The notes below the pieces were generated by a model. It was not told the DNA's origin. It saw only the letters and a program-made list of their open reading frames with translations, and made no database searches. From the NCBI GenBank assembly GCA_030770425.1, contig JASJFT010000176.1:1-64000 (forward strand): 64,000 nucleotides of DNA, written 5' to 3'. The stretch's first letter is position 1, and every line of letters starts with the position of its first letter. Made by a program: the position numbers and the translations under genes. Below are positions 33,218 through 46,347 of the stretch, in pieces. This stretch comes from Darksidea phi (Eukaryota; Ascomycota; Dothideomycetes; Pleosporales; Lentitheciaceae).

Positions 33218-36200
33218 GTTTATACTATTCTTTCTTTTAATCCTACTACTAGGGTAAGATACTTCTCTAATAGCCCGATCGACTACCTTAAATCTAGAAG
33301 ATACTAAGCTAGACCTATACTATACTAAGAATATTAAAAACTTTAAAAATACTAAGAACTCTAAGAACTCTAAGAATACTATAGCTACCGAGGATTAGTA
33401 ATATTAATAGGGCGAGTAACTTACTACCGCGATTAGTTAGGTTTCTACGCTAGCCTCTCTTATTTAAATAGAAGGCGTAGTAAGCGACCCTACTATATTA
33501 ATTATACTAAAAAACGAAAAATCTATCTTTCTAATCTATCGTAGTATTAAAGCTATATTAAATATCTTAGATATAAGAATATAATATTATATTACCTTCT
33601 ATACTATAGACTTCGAAGAAGCTTACTAGACTATCTAATAACTCTAAAATAAAAATAGTATCTTATATACTAAAAATAGTACCCTATATATCTAAGTCCT
33701 AACCTACGTATTTTACTAATATCTTATTAGTAATCCTAATAAATTCGATAATACTAATAGATTTATAAATAAATACTAAATTAAGTATAAAAACTAGAAA
33801 TTTAAAATTTAGAATATCTATACTACAGACGTAGTAATCTTTAATATAGAATTTAAATATATTTAGTATATTACTAGTCTTATATCTAGTAATATACTTA
33901 ATATCTATTATAATTAGTTCTATACTATATAATCTAATCTAGAAAACCCTATTAAGTAGAAATAGTAAACTATTACCGATCTTTAGAAAACCCTCGATAT
34001 CTACTATATTACCTCTAACGAATAGATAGAGGCTAGGACTAAATTTAATAACCTTATTATAGATAGTTAAATCTTCTTTAACTTTTAGACCGAATTCTAT
34101 AAATAGGCTACTAAAGTAGAAAAAATTAATATAGAAAAAGTCTAAGTATTATATACTAAGATCTTTACTATACTAGATACTATAATCTTCTATTAGAAGA
34201 AATAACTAGACTATATAGATTACGAGGAATAAGTAGAATTCTTTATATATATTTAGAATAGAAAGTAAGAAGAAGAATATATTAAGAGAATATAAATTAA
34301 CTTCCGCCTAAATAATAATAGTTAACTAAATAATATCTTTTAGTCTACTTCTATACCTATACCCCTACTCTTAGTACTAGTACTAATTTTTAGTAACTCT
34401 ATAATTCTAGATATAATATATATACTACGTACTTCTTAAGAAGAATATATTATTACTAATACCTATCTCTACTACGGTAAACTAGGTTACTATAAGACTA
34501 ATTATAATAAGAAAAAGAAGAATAACGTATAGTTCGGCCGAATCTAAGATTAAAAATAAGCTATATAATAGTAATTACTACCTAACTAGTCTTAATATCC
34601 TCTACTATAGTATTAGTACGTCTAGAACTAATATATAACTTTATAGTACCCTTAGCTCTAGCTCTAGTATAATAACTAGAATCCTAGTAATTAATTTCTA
34701 TATTAATACCCGTCTAATAATAACCCCTTCTTTAATCGTATTATAGACTAATTTTAAGAATATATTAAAACTAAAATAACCTCTATATCTAATATTCCCT
34801 ATACTAATACCCTAGTTAACTTAGTATTACTCTCTATAAGTACCTCTTATATTAATAGTCTAAAAAATATATAATCTCTAACTATTATTACAACTAGAGA
34901 TTAGATAGGAAAGAATTATTAAATAGATAACTATACTAGATTTAGACTATTCTAAGTAAAAAGGCCCCCCTTTAACTTAGATCTATAAATAGTAAATTAT
35001 TATTTATTTATACTTCTTTTCTACTTATATATACTACTATTAATATATAGAGTCTTATAAATAGTAAATACTTAGTTATTACCTTTCTTAACTAAACCTT
35101 TACTTAAAAATATATTATTAATACTTATACTATATCCTTTTTAAGAAAGCTCTTACTAGCTAATAGCTATACGAGTAATATACTTATATAATATACTATT
35201 CTACTAATATAAATTAAAAACTACTACGAAAACTACTTACTATATATTACTAACTTAGTCTAAAATATACCCGTTATTCTTAGCCTCCCTTAGCTTTAGA
35301 AATATAACCCGTTTATTAATTAGACGTTAATAATAATTAATATAAATTCTTAATATTATTAGAAATACTACTACTATAGAACTAAGACCGTATAAGTAGC
35401 TTTTTTAGCTACTCCCCCCTATAAAAATATATTAGATAAAATTAATCTATTATACCCTAAGCTATATACTAATATAATAAATTATTAACTATCTTTATAT
35501 ATTAAGGATATTAACGAGTATAATCTTCGTTAATCTAATAAAGAGATTCCGATAGATCTACTCCCCAAACTTACGCTAGACTACCCTTACTATAGAATAA
35601 GGAACTTAAATACCGAATATAGAAAAATTCTAGAATACTAAGTAATTATAATATAAAACTATACTATAATAAAATTACTCCTAGCTATATAAGTAGGTAG
35701 ACGCCGGGTTACCTTAAGAAAATCTAAGAAAGAACCTTTACTACTACTTAGTATCCCCCTACTAACTAAATAAAACTACGAATCTATTAACTTTTTTAAT
35801 ATCTATTTAATAAGAGTTATAACCTTCGTATAATTCTATAAATAATCTAATATAAAAGCTATTCGTATTATATAGAATAAATTAGATTAAGTATTTAAGA
35901 TATTACTAAAGAACGAAGGAGACTAGGTCCCGAACCTTACTAAAGAAGAATTTAAGAATATCCTAAATAATAAGATTATAACTAAACTTCTAAATAAATT
36001 CCTACTATAGTTCTATAAATTTCTTACTAACTATAGATATACCCTATACCTCTAAGATATTAAAGAATTAGATATTAATAAATTTATAGTAGAAAAACTA
36101 TTCCTATCTAATAATAAGCTAAAAAAGAAACTCCTAGATTAGCTAAAAGATATAATAGCTAGATTTCTTCTTAAGAAAGTAGATAAACTTTCTCTAAGAT

Positions 36201-39044
36201 AAGTATAAGACTATAAGATTAATATTATCCCTAGTAAAGAACCCCTATATTAAAAAAATGAATTCTTCTTTTTATCTAAACTCTAAGTTATACGTAAATA
36301 GCTAAATAATAACTTAGATAAGGGTTTTATTTAGAAATCCTATATACGATATACGGTCCTACTACTTTTAATAATAAAATTAAGTAGAGGAGTATATATA
36401 TACTAGAACTATAAAGGTCTAAATAATATTACTATTAAGAATTATTATCTACTACCCCTTATTTAAGAAACTCTTAATACCCTCTATAATATAAAAGTAT
36501 ATACTAAGCTTAATATAATTACTATCTTTAATAAGCTATATATAGCTAAAGGGTATAAGTAGAAAATAGTATTTATTATATATTTTAGACTTTTCGAAAT
36601 TCTAGTTATATCCTTTAGTCTTTATAATATACTAGTATTCTTCTAGAACTATATTAACTATATATTTTATAATTTACTAGATTATATCTATACTATATAC
36701 CTCGACGATATTCTAGTATACTTAGAAAATAGAAAAGAATACTAAAAGTATATCCGAGAAGTAGTTTAGAGATTAATTAATACTAGTCTCTAGATTAATA
36801 TCTATAAATATAAGTTCGAGGTTATAAAGACTAAATATCTTAGACTTATTATCTCCTCTAGTAGTATTAAAATAGATTTAGAGAAAGTAGCTATAATCTA
36901 AAAATAGACGTAACCCCTATATTTAAAAGATTTATAAAAATTTCTAGACTTTATAAACTTTTATTAATATTTTATTTAAAACTTCTTAAAGATATATACT
37001 CTACTTAATAAGCTTCTATATAAGGATACTCTATAGAACTAGACTATAGAATAGATAACTACTTTTAAGTTACTTAAGAATTCCTTTACTATAATACTAG
37101 TACTAGTAATATACGACTTTACTAAAAAGATAGTCTTAAAAACTAATACCTCTAATTAGATATTAGATAATATCCTCTCTTAATATAATAATAATAGTAT
37201 TCTATATCTAGTCGTATACTTTTCTAGTAAATATAGTACTACTAAATATAACTATAAGATCTACGATAAGAAGCTACTAGTAATTATTAAGTTTCTAAAA
37301 GAATAGCGACTAGAGCTTTAAGAAACTATAGAACTATTTAAAATTATTACTAATTATAAGAATCTAGAATACTTTACGACTATAAAAATATTATTATAAT
37401 ACTAAGTTTACTAGTCGGAGTTCCTATCTTAATTTAATTTTAGAATTATTTATTAACTAGGCTTAAAAGCTATATAACTAGACGTACTAAGTAGAATACT
37501 AGAGAACCGACTAAATAAAAATAATATTTCTAATAATAAAGTAAAAAATAGACTATAAATAGTCCTTCTACTAGAAATCCTTAGTAACGAAGTTTTAAAA
37601 GACCTCCTCGACTAAACCCCTATAAGCGTAGTATTATTAATCCTTCTAGCTATAGATTAATCTATCGATAAGCTAATTAACTCTATATACTTTACTATAC
37701 TAATAGTTATAGATATAATTACTACTCTCTTAGACTTAGATATAAGATACTAGCTAAAATACCTCTAAAAAATTATACGAGTACTAATACTAAACTTTAT
37801 ACTTTATTAAAATCGTATATAGTATTAAGAATACCTCTTTATACTATCTTATAACGAACTTTATATATAGATTCTATATTAAATATATAATATTACGCCT
37901 ACTAGATACCTAGGATAGATTAAAACGACTAAACTAGTTATTTAAGACTACTAGTAGCTATATATAATATATAATATTAAAATCTACGTCTAAGTATATA
38001 AACTCTATATTCGAACTAAAAGTTCTAGATTATTATCCTAAGGATTTCTTAAGTCTCTACTAATTCTATTCTAAATATAGTCTAATATCTCTATCGACTA
38101 TATTACCCTACTTCTAGAATTATAGTAGTATAATTATATATATAAATATATTTTTATTATAGTTTATAGACTTATAAAGATATACTATATTATTCTTATT
38201 AGGAAAATTAATATATTTAAGTTAGTTAACGTCTTTATATCTCGAGTATATTCTCTTTATAACTACCCTAATAATATTTTATTTAATTAAGAAACCTAGT
38301 TTATATTATAGTTTTAGGATTAGTTATCTATAAGGCTTAGAATTACGCTAAAATACTTCTTATTATTTTACCCCGAGACTAATAGTTAGACTAAGTAAGT
38401 AAATAGTAATATTAAAGTATACTTCTATATATTTATAAATTTCTACTAGAATAACTAGATATAATAGCTCTCTCTTATAGAATTCGCTATAAATAATATT
38501 ACCTCTAAAATAATTAATATCTTTCTATTCTTTGTTAATTATAGCTTTTATTTAAAACTTAGAGTAGAGTCTAGCTAACTAATACTACTAAATCTATCTT
38601 TATCTTAATAATAGGAATTCTTTAAAATAAATAATATCGCTAATAGATTTAATCGTATTATTATCTAATTAAAAGCTATTACTAAATAATCTATCGAGCG
38701 CTACGAATACTATATAAATAAGAAGTAGAAAGATATACTAAGATTTACTATAGAAGATAAGGTCTTTATAAATATAAGAAATATAAAAACTAATAGACTA
38801 ATAAAAAAAGAAGATAATAAGATAATAGATTTATTTAAAGTTTTAAAAGTTTATAATCGAGTATATACCCTAAAACTTCTAATAACTATAAAAATATTCT
38901 TAGTATTCTATAACTTATAACTCTAACTAAAATACCCCTTCTAAGAACTCCTAGGGTAAAATATAATAAATTAAGCCGAGTCCCGATATCTTAGAGGAAG
39001 AATACTCGAATAAGAAGATAGAATAGAGGAACTAACTAAATAAT

Positions 39045-39230
39045 TATAATAGACTAGCCTCGAAGTAGAACTTCAACGAGCGTTAATAATATTATTAATA
39101 TCTATAAAAAGGAGATAAAGGGTTCTCGCTTCGTATTTTCTCTTATATAAGCGAGCCTCTAAGCGAGCCCCTTTTCTAAGCGAGTCTCCCCCTTTTCGAG
39201 ATAGGTATAGGCTAAGCCTAAGCTATAATA
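39045..39230 (-). repeat. Solo LTR of the B family inside element F
   Basis: 186 bp, near-identical to the B LTRs at 50512 and 58435 and in the same orientation. Flanked by the 5-bp duplication ATAAT (39040-39044 and 39231-39235). No B internal sequence is attached, so it is a solo LTR formed by LTR-LTR recombination. Confidence 0.9.
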
Positions 39231-39486
39231 ATAATAGAAATTTAAGTCCCTACTAGACTACTACGACGAGGACCTACGATAACTAATATACTTAGTTAAA
39301 TAGAAATACTACCCTACTATCTAGTAGCTAGCGTCCGATCTAAAAGGCTAAGAGGGTATAGTTTACTAATTCTATATTAACTACCTAGATAAACCCGCCC
39401 TAAGATAGATTTAAAAGATACTAGTATTAGTAAATTTTCTTTCTATAGAGCTATCCGAGACGTATAGCTATTTAAAAGGGGGGTAC

Positions 39487-39663
39487 TATTATAGTACTAA
39501 TCTATAATTATTTATACCTATTATATACTATATCTATAGCTATAGCGCTTTCTTTACTAGATCTTACTATATTAGATATATATAACCCCTACTTATTTTA
39601 GTATTAATCCTTTATAGTATAACTTATATTTTATCTTAACCCTAGTATATCTATACCATAATA
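39487..39663 (+). repeat. 3' LTR of element F
   Basis: 177 bp, direct repeat of 33041-33217, preceded by a G-rich polypurine tract and followed by ATTAT. Confidence 0.9.
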
Positions 39664-42600
39664 ATTATAGTCTAGAATTTTTTCTACTTTTTATTCTTTA
39701 TTATTTTCTCTATATATATCTACTTTATATACTACTAGTTTAGTATCTTATAATATCTTTTCTAGTAAACTAATATAGAATATAGAATAGATTTTTATTT
39801 ATAAAGATAATTTTAGTTAGTAGTTTATAAATAAGACTTATTTCTTAATCTTATAAAGTCCGATCTTAGTATAGTCTAGTTTACTATTAGATTACTTACT
39901 CTTAATATTTTTTCGTAGTAACTATATCTTTTCTCCCTCTTTAAAAGTAGATACTTTCTTTTACTTTTTATTATAGTACTTACTTATTTTATTTTAAAGG
40001 AATTCTATATCTTCCTTAAGCTATTAGTATATTTATAGAATAATTTTTATTATTTCTTCTCTATTCTAGCTATAAGACTAAAGTTATCTAGATTCTTTAT
40101 ATATTTCTAGTTTAATTCTATAGTTTATAAAGAAGGATATTATCTTTATTATACTATATTATAAACTATTATATATAAATTATACTATAGATAAAAGTAT
40201 AATCTAATTATTTTAATAGTAGTTTAGATAATATCTAAGATATTATTCTACTATTTAGTTTATTTATTCTATTAGTCCGTCTATTTATAGATAATATATA
40301 GTTAATATATTATACTTAGTTTCTAATTTAGTTATAAGAATTTACTAAAACTTTACTATAAACTTAATATTTTTATTTAAGATAATCTTATTTAGTATTC
40401 TATATTTACTAAATACGTATCTTAGTAAGATATAAATAAGTTATTCTACTATATTTTCTTTATCTATATATAGAATAAAGTATATATATTTAGTAAACTT
40501 ATCTACTACTATTAATATAGTATTATAGTATACTCTCGTCGTTAGTTTCTTAGAATATAGTAATTATATAATAAAGTCTATAGTAATAATCTTCTATAAT
40601 TCTTCTATATTTTCTATTAGTTATAGTATTCTATAAGGTATATATCTTATATATTTATTATAATAATAGTCTATATATTTTATAAGGACTTAGATAACTA
40701 GTTATTATATATATAGAAAGTAGTACGTTCTTATTAGTTATTTAAGAGTTTTTTCTACTCCTTAGTATTTATATACTAGTATCTTATAGTATTATCTAAT
40801 AAATTCTTTCTATATTACCTTAGATATATAGGCTTTTTAGAATATATAAATAATTTTATTCTTTTCTTAAATTACTTCTTAAATTTTATTTTATTTATCT
40901 ATTACTTCTATAGTAGCTATATAGATCTATTAAGTCTATTTATTTTCTTTTAATTTAAGTATTATTTCTTATATTTCTACTAGCTTAGAGTAGTTATAAG
41001 TAATCGTTCTATCCGATTATAGCTTAAAAATAGTCGTACTAGGCTTCTCTATTTCTTAATAGTTAGGTCTTCTACTAAGCGCGTCTATTTATTTATTCTC
41101 TAATTCCTTAGTATATATAATCTTAATATTATAAGTTATAAGAGTTTATACCTATTATATCTATCTTCTAATTAGAGGTTTATTTATTAAGAATTCTATT
41201 AGATTTTTATAGTCTATATAGATCGTAATAGAATATTTAGATCCTTATAGATTAGATCTCTATTCCTTTAAGACTTTAATAATTACTAATAACTCTTTAT
41301 TATAAATATTATAGTTAAGTTTAGCTAATAATATCTTCTATAAAAAGTAGTATACTAGTCTAAGGTTATTCTTATTATCTTTTTATAGTAATACTACTTC
41401 TATCGCGTAGTCTAATATATCTATTTTAATAATTAATAGTTCTTTAGGATTATATATCTTAATTATAGGTTTCTTAGTAAATTATTCTTTAATCTTTTTA
41501 AAGGCTTATTAGTATTCTTCCTTCTATTTAAAAGACTAGTTCTTTCTAGTAAGCTATATAAGAGGTATCGTCGTTATACTCTACTATAGTATTAGTTTTT
41601 AATAGAAGTTATAGAATTCTAAGAATAATTATAGCTCTTTAAGATTCTTAGATATTAGCTATTCTTTAACTTTCTTAATTTATTATAGGTCTACTTTAAT
41701 TTCTCCTAGTCTAATAATAAATTTTAGAAACTTTATTTCTTATACGTAGAATTTATATTTTTATAGATAAAGATATAGTTATACTTCTTTAAGTTTTTAT
41801 AAAATCTTCTTTATATATTCTTTATACTCTTTTTCTATTTTAGAGTAGATTAGGATATTATTAAGGTATACTATTATAAACTAATTAAAGTAGTTTTATA
41901 AAATATTATTAATTTATTTCTAGAATATTATAGGTATATTAGTAAGTCTAAAGGGTATTACTTAGTATTTATATAGTTCTTTCTTAGTTCTAAAAGCTAT
42001 TTTCTATTCTTTATCTTTTTTAATTCGGATTTAGTAGTATATATTCTAGATATCTAATTATATAAACTATTTAGCTTTTCTTAGTTAGTCTTATATTTCT
42101 AATATTAGAGGTAAGAGGTATTAGTTCTTAATAGTAATATTATTAAGTATTTAGTAGTCGATATATAATTATAATTTTATAGTATTCTTTTTAGGTATAA
42201 AGAGAACTAGATATCCTATAGATAAATTTAAATATTAAATATACCTTTTTATAAGATTATCTTTAAAGTATTTTATTATAATCTTTTCTTCTTTCTCGAT
42301 TAACTTATAGATTAGTCCGAATTCTAGAGTTTTTCCTTCTTATAATAGGATCGTATAGTTCTAGAACTAGTACTAAGATAAGCTTTCTTTAAATTCTTAA
42401 AATAATTCTTCCTATTTTCTATATTATTCTAAAATATTATTACTTTCTTCTTAAGTTACGCCTAGATTCTATTATAGAAATAATACCTATTAGTTTATCT
42501 ATTAAATCTAAGAATTAGCTTCTTAGAGCTATAGTATTTCTAAGATTATATTCTAGTCGTTTAATATCTTAATTACGTTAAGTATTTTATTTTCTTTCTT

Positions 42601-43819
42601 CTATTCCTATAGACTAAGTTTACCTTTAGTTTTATATATCGTAGATTTATTAAAGGGTTCTTCTTTAATAGTATATATAATACTAGGGTATTATTTCTTC
42701 TATTAAGGAATCTTCTTTTATCGAATAAAGTTCTTACTAATAAAGTTTTAAGTAGCCCTACTATTAATTAAGATAGTAATCTTTCTTTCTTAGTAGATTT
42801 CTTAAAGGTAGATATAGTTCTATTCTTTTATTCCTTAAATTTTTATCTTCTTTAGCTAATACTTTATATTAATCTTAGTCTAGATATACTTTAGGTATTT
42901 ATTCTTTAGGTATTTATATTATAGTCTTCCTAGAATATAATTTAATAGTAGAAGTAGTCCTAGTATAATTTATATATATTCCTTTTATTATTAATTCTTA
43001 AATCGTTACTATCTATATACTACTTCTAGTATAACTACTTAGATAATCCTTTTATTATAGTCTTTAGCTAGATAGTAATTATTTTTTTACTTTACTTCCT
43101 TATAAAGTCTATATTCCTTTTATATATATAAGATTTATATAATCTTAAAATATACTAAATATCTTATTTCGTACTATAGATTATCCTCTAGATCGATCTT
43201 ATATCTCTAATTATTATATTTTATAAAGGTCGTTCTTATAGAAATCTATCGTTTAATTACTATATACTATAGTTATTCTTTATTAACTATCTTTATAATA
43301 TACTATATCTCTTTCTAAGTTTTTTAGTTAAGTATAAGGTTTATAATAATAAAGTTCTACTTAACCTATTATTTAAAATCTTTAAATAGTTAATATATTA
43401 GATAAGATCTAGACTATTTCTTATAAATCTCTTATATTATTATAGATATTATAGTTTTTTTTATAAACTATAAGGCTCGAGTATATATTATATTAAGTTT
43501 TAATATTAGTCCTATTTCTTCTTTAGATAGTTAAATTATCTATAAATATTTAGTATTTTTATATAATATAATTAGATTTTCTTCTTCTAGTTCTAAGAAC
43601 TTATTACTATTATTAATTATTTATAACGATATATTTATAGTATTATTAAAGTCTTTCTACTCTATAAATAAGTCTTCCTTAGGTACTTCTTCTTATATTT
43701 CTAGTAAGAACGAAACTCTCCTCTAAGACTTCTAAGTCGTAGCTATCTACTATTTCTATAGTTAATAGCTAATATTTAACTTAGCTTTATAGTATATCTT
43801 ATACTAGTCGTATATATTA

Positions 43820-45000
43820 TTATTTTTTTTTTTTAATATATAGGGGTATAAAGCTAAAATCTAAAAATTATATAAATAGGTATAGCCCTCTACTCGAGTT
43901 ATATAAAAGTATTAACGTATTATTTTATATAATTTACGTATTCGATAGCGTAAATAGACTTAGTAGTCCTTTAGATATATAATTATCGCGTACTACTTAG
44001 ATCGTCTCGAAGGCCGAATAGCGAAACTACTAAGTCCTAATTAGAACTAGTAGTTATAGGACGTTTCTACGAAATAATCTAATATTAAATAGCCTATATA
44101 TAAGGATACTAAGTACTCCCTCTACTTTCTTATATATACCTCTACTCGTTAAATATAAAATAACTTCCTATACTATCTTTATAGATTACTATTTTATTCT
44201 ACTTTAGTCTATAGGTATATCTATATATTATACTATTCTTTATAACCCTAAAGTAGACGCCGTCTATATATACGAATATCTAGACTATAAACTTAATAAT
44301 ATCGTCGACTATAATTATACCTTCTAGAAGAAAGAATATAGTAAACTTATAATTATAGAGCTATAGCTTATATATATAAAGAATTAGTTCGTATATCTAC
44401 TAAATATACTATAGATAGTATAGATTTATTAGCTTAGTATCTACTTAATATATATTAAGGTAGATAAGGATAATAAAAAGAACTTTCTTAGATAGTAGCT
44501 ATTAAGACTAAGCTAACTTACTAAGAATCTTAGGGTTCTATAGAAAGACGAAGTAGTAGATTTTTTAGAGAGGAATCTCTAGACGAAGAAGAGTATAAAG
44601 TATATAATAAAGGTACTTTAAGCTATCTACGGGTTTTAAGATATAAAAGAGATTAAAGAGATAAAGATAAAAGTAATAAAGTAATAGAGGACTGAAGTAA
44701 AGAAGAAGTTAGTAGTATAGAGTAAGATTAATAGAGGCTATTCGATTTATATATATAGATTATTAGCGTTTCGTAGTAGTTACTTAGTATTAATATAGCG
44801 GAAATTATTATAGTATACTAGTCCTTTCCTATACTTAATTAGTAAGATCGAATAAGAGTATATAATAGAATATTATATAAAAGAGTTTATATAACGGTTT
44901 AAGCCGTCGTATATATAAGTCGTCTAATATATAGTATTATATTTCTATATTATAGCTACTCTATCCCTTTTACCCTATTAGATATATTAGGGTTTTTTCT
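43820..45000. other. Unassigned part of E1 interior
   Basis: Begins near a run of about 14 T (43,826) and has no recognisable Gypsy motif on either strand. On the plus strand it has long purine-rich stretches (44,560-44,730). E1 is longer than expected by roughly this amount, so this may be a small nested insertion or a spacer/extra reading frame of E1. I found no clear terminal repeats. Confidence 0.3.
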
Positions 45001-46006
45001 TTCTTAGACTTAACCTATAATCCTTTATTAGGTATTTCTACTTCTTATATTTAAAGTATACTTATTTCTTATAAAGTTTTTATTTCTTAGAGTTCTATTT
45101 CTCTTTTTTAGACTCTAAGCTAGTCTCTAGGACTATTAGCTCTAATCTATAGTATTTTTCTTCTTTCTTCTTTTTATAGAATCCAACTTTTTCTTTCTTT
45201 TTCTAATTCTAAAGGTAGAGATTATTATCGATTTTAATAGCTTATTTAATTATCTCTTATATAGTCTATAGTCTATCTATTTAAATTATTTTATATCGAA
45301 TATTATCTTTTAATCCTTTATAATAATATAATATAAGGGCTACTTCTTTCTACTAAATCTTAGTAGCGAGTTATTTAAACTTAGATATATATATAACGGT
45401 AGACTTAGTCTATTTAAGATATATAATCTTTTATTCTACTAGTCTCTCTAAGTTAATATTTCTAAATATAATATATAGCTTATTTTTAAAGTACTTATAG
45501 CTTAAGAAGATAGCTCTAGTTTTATTACTCTAATAGGTTTTATTAAGTTATAGTCTTTCGTTTAAATAGGTCTTAAACTAGACGATAGCTCTTCCTATAA
45601 ATTATACTACTATAAATAATATTTTTAAGATCTTATTAGATAGTTATACCTTATTAAGATCGAGATAGATTACTATATTAGCTAGGAATTTCTTAAGTTT
45701 AGATCGTATTCTATTAAACTTCTTTAATTCTTTTAACTTTAATAGTTTCCTTATATATCTCTTTAATTCTTTTATTAGTATTATAATTTATACTTTTAGT
45801 ATATCTTCTTATTTCTTAAACGCGTATTAATTCTTAATAATCCTTTTAAAGTTTTCTATAGTTATACTACCTTTTAGGGAATTAAATTCCCTATAGCTTT
45901 CTACTTCTAAGGGTTTACCTTAAGTTAGTAGCTATATCGTTCTACTTTATTAGATTTCTTCTCCTACTATCGTAGTTAGCTATTCCTACCTACTAGATAG
46001 TTAAGG

Positions 46007-46161
46007 TATTAACGGGGTCTAGGCTTAATAGATTATTCGGTCTCGTTTAGAGTTTATACTTAAGATAGAAAAAAAGAAGTAAGAATAAATAGATAATAGT
46101 TTAATTATATTAATAGATAAGGATTAATCTAAATTTAAATTAATTATAAAGAAAAACTATC
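46007..46161 (-). repeat. 5' LTR of element E1, left portion
   Basis: 155 bp matching the start (plus-strand left end) of the LTR at 31695. Interrupted by element A'. The last five bases, CTATC, are the left target duplication of A'. Confidence 0.85.
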
Positions 46162-46347
46162 TATTATACCTACTTCTACTAAAGAACTTCTAGATTATTA
46201 TCGATCCGACTATAGTTACGTACCGAATCCTATATAATTCTACGTCCTACTATTATATCTTCTTAAGAATTTATCTTATCTCTATTCGAATATAATCCTT
46301 TTACTATCTTAGTATTTCTATATCTACCTACCTATATATACCTTATA
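46162..46347 (+). repeat. 5' LTR of element A'
   Basis: 186 bp, direct repeat of 62667-62852 and inverted relative to the LTRs of A. Confidence 0.9.

Larger units (their letters stand above)
33041..39663 (+). mobile_element. Ty3/Gypsy LTR retrotransposon F, complete, with a solo B LTR inside
   Basis: 177-bp LTRs at 33041-33217 and 39487-39663, 5-bp target duplication ATTAT (33036-33040 and 39664-39668), and a polypurine tract AAAAGGGGGGTA just before the 3' LTR. Mutated RT blocks on the plus strand span about 36,420-36,720 (TIKNYYLLPLI, then LDDILVYL). Total 6,623 bp, or 6,432 bp without the B solo LTR and its extra target copy. Inserted within element E1. Confidence 0.9.
31695..46161 (-). 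mobile_element. Ty3/Gypsy element E1, interrupted by F; 5' LTR cut by A'
   Basis: Minus-strand element. Its 3' LTR is 31695-32145, next to a purine-rich tract (about 32,146-32,165 in reverse complement: AAAGAGGGGGAA). Its 5' LTR begins at 46007 and is interrupted after 46161. Mutated RT motifs on the minus strand are KKNTIKL*LYIDY*ILNNITIKN at about 42,130-42,200 and VYLNNILIY at about 41,845-41,895. Removing F leaves roughly 7.2 kb of internal sequence, somewhat long for this type. GCTCG at 31690-31694 should be its target duplication, but the partner is outside the window. Confidence 0.8.

Noticed and set aside
43826..43842. T-run as the poly(A) tail of a LINE in the RIP block
   Set aside because: No LINE motif is adjacent on either strand, and T-runs are expected in such AT-rich DNA.
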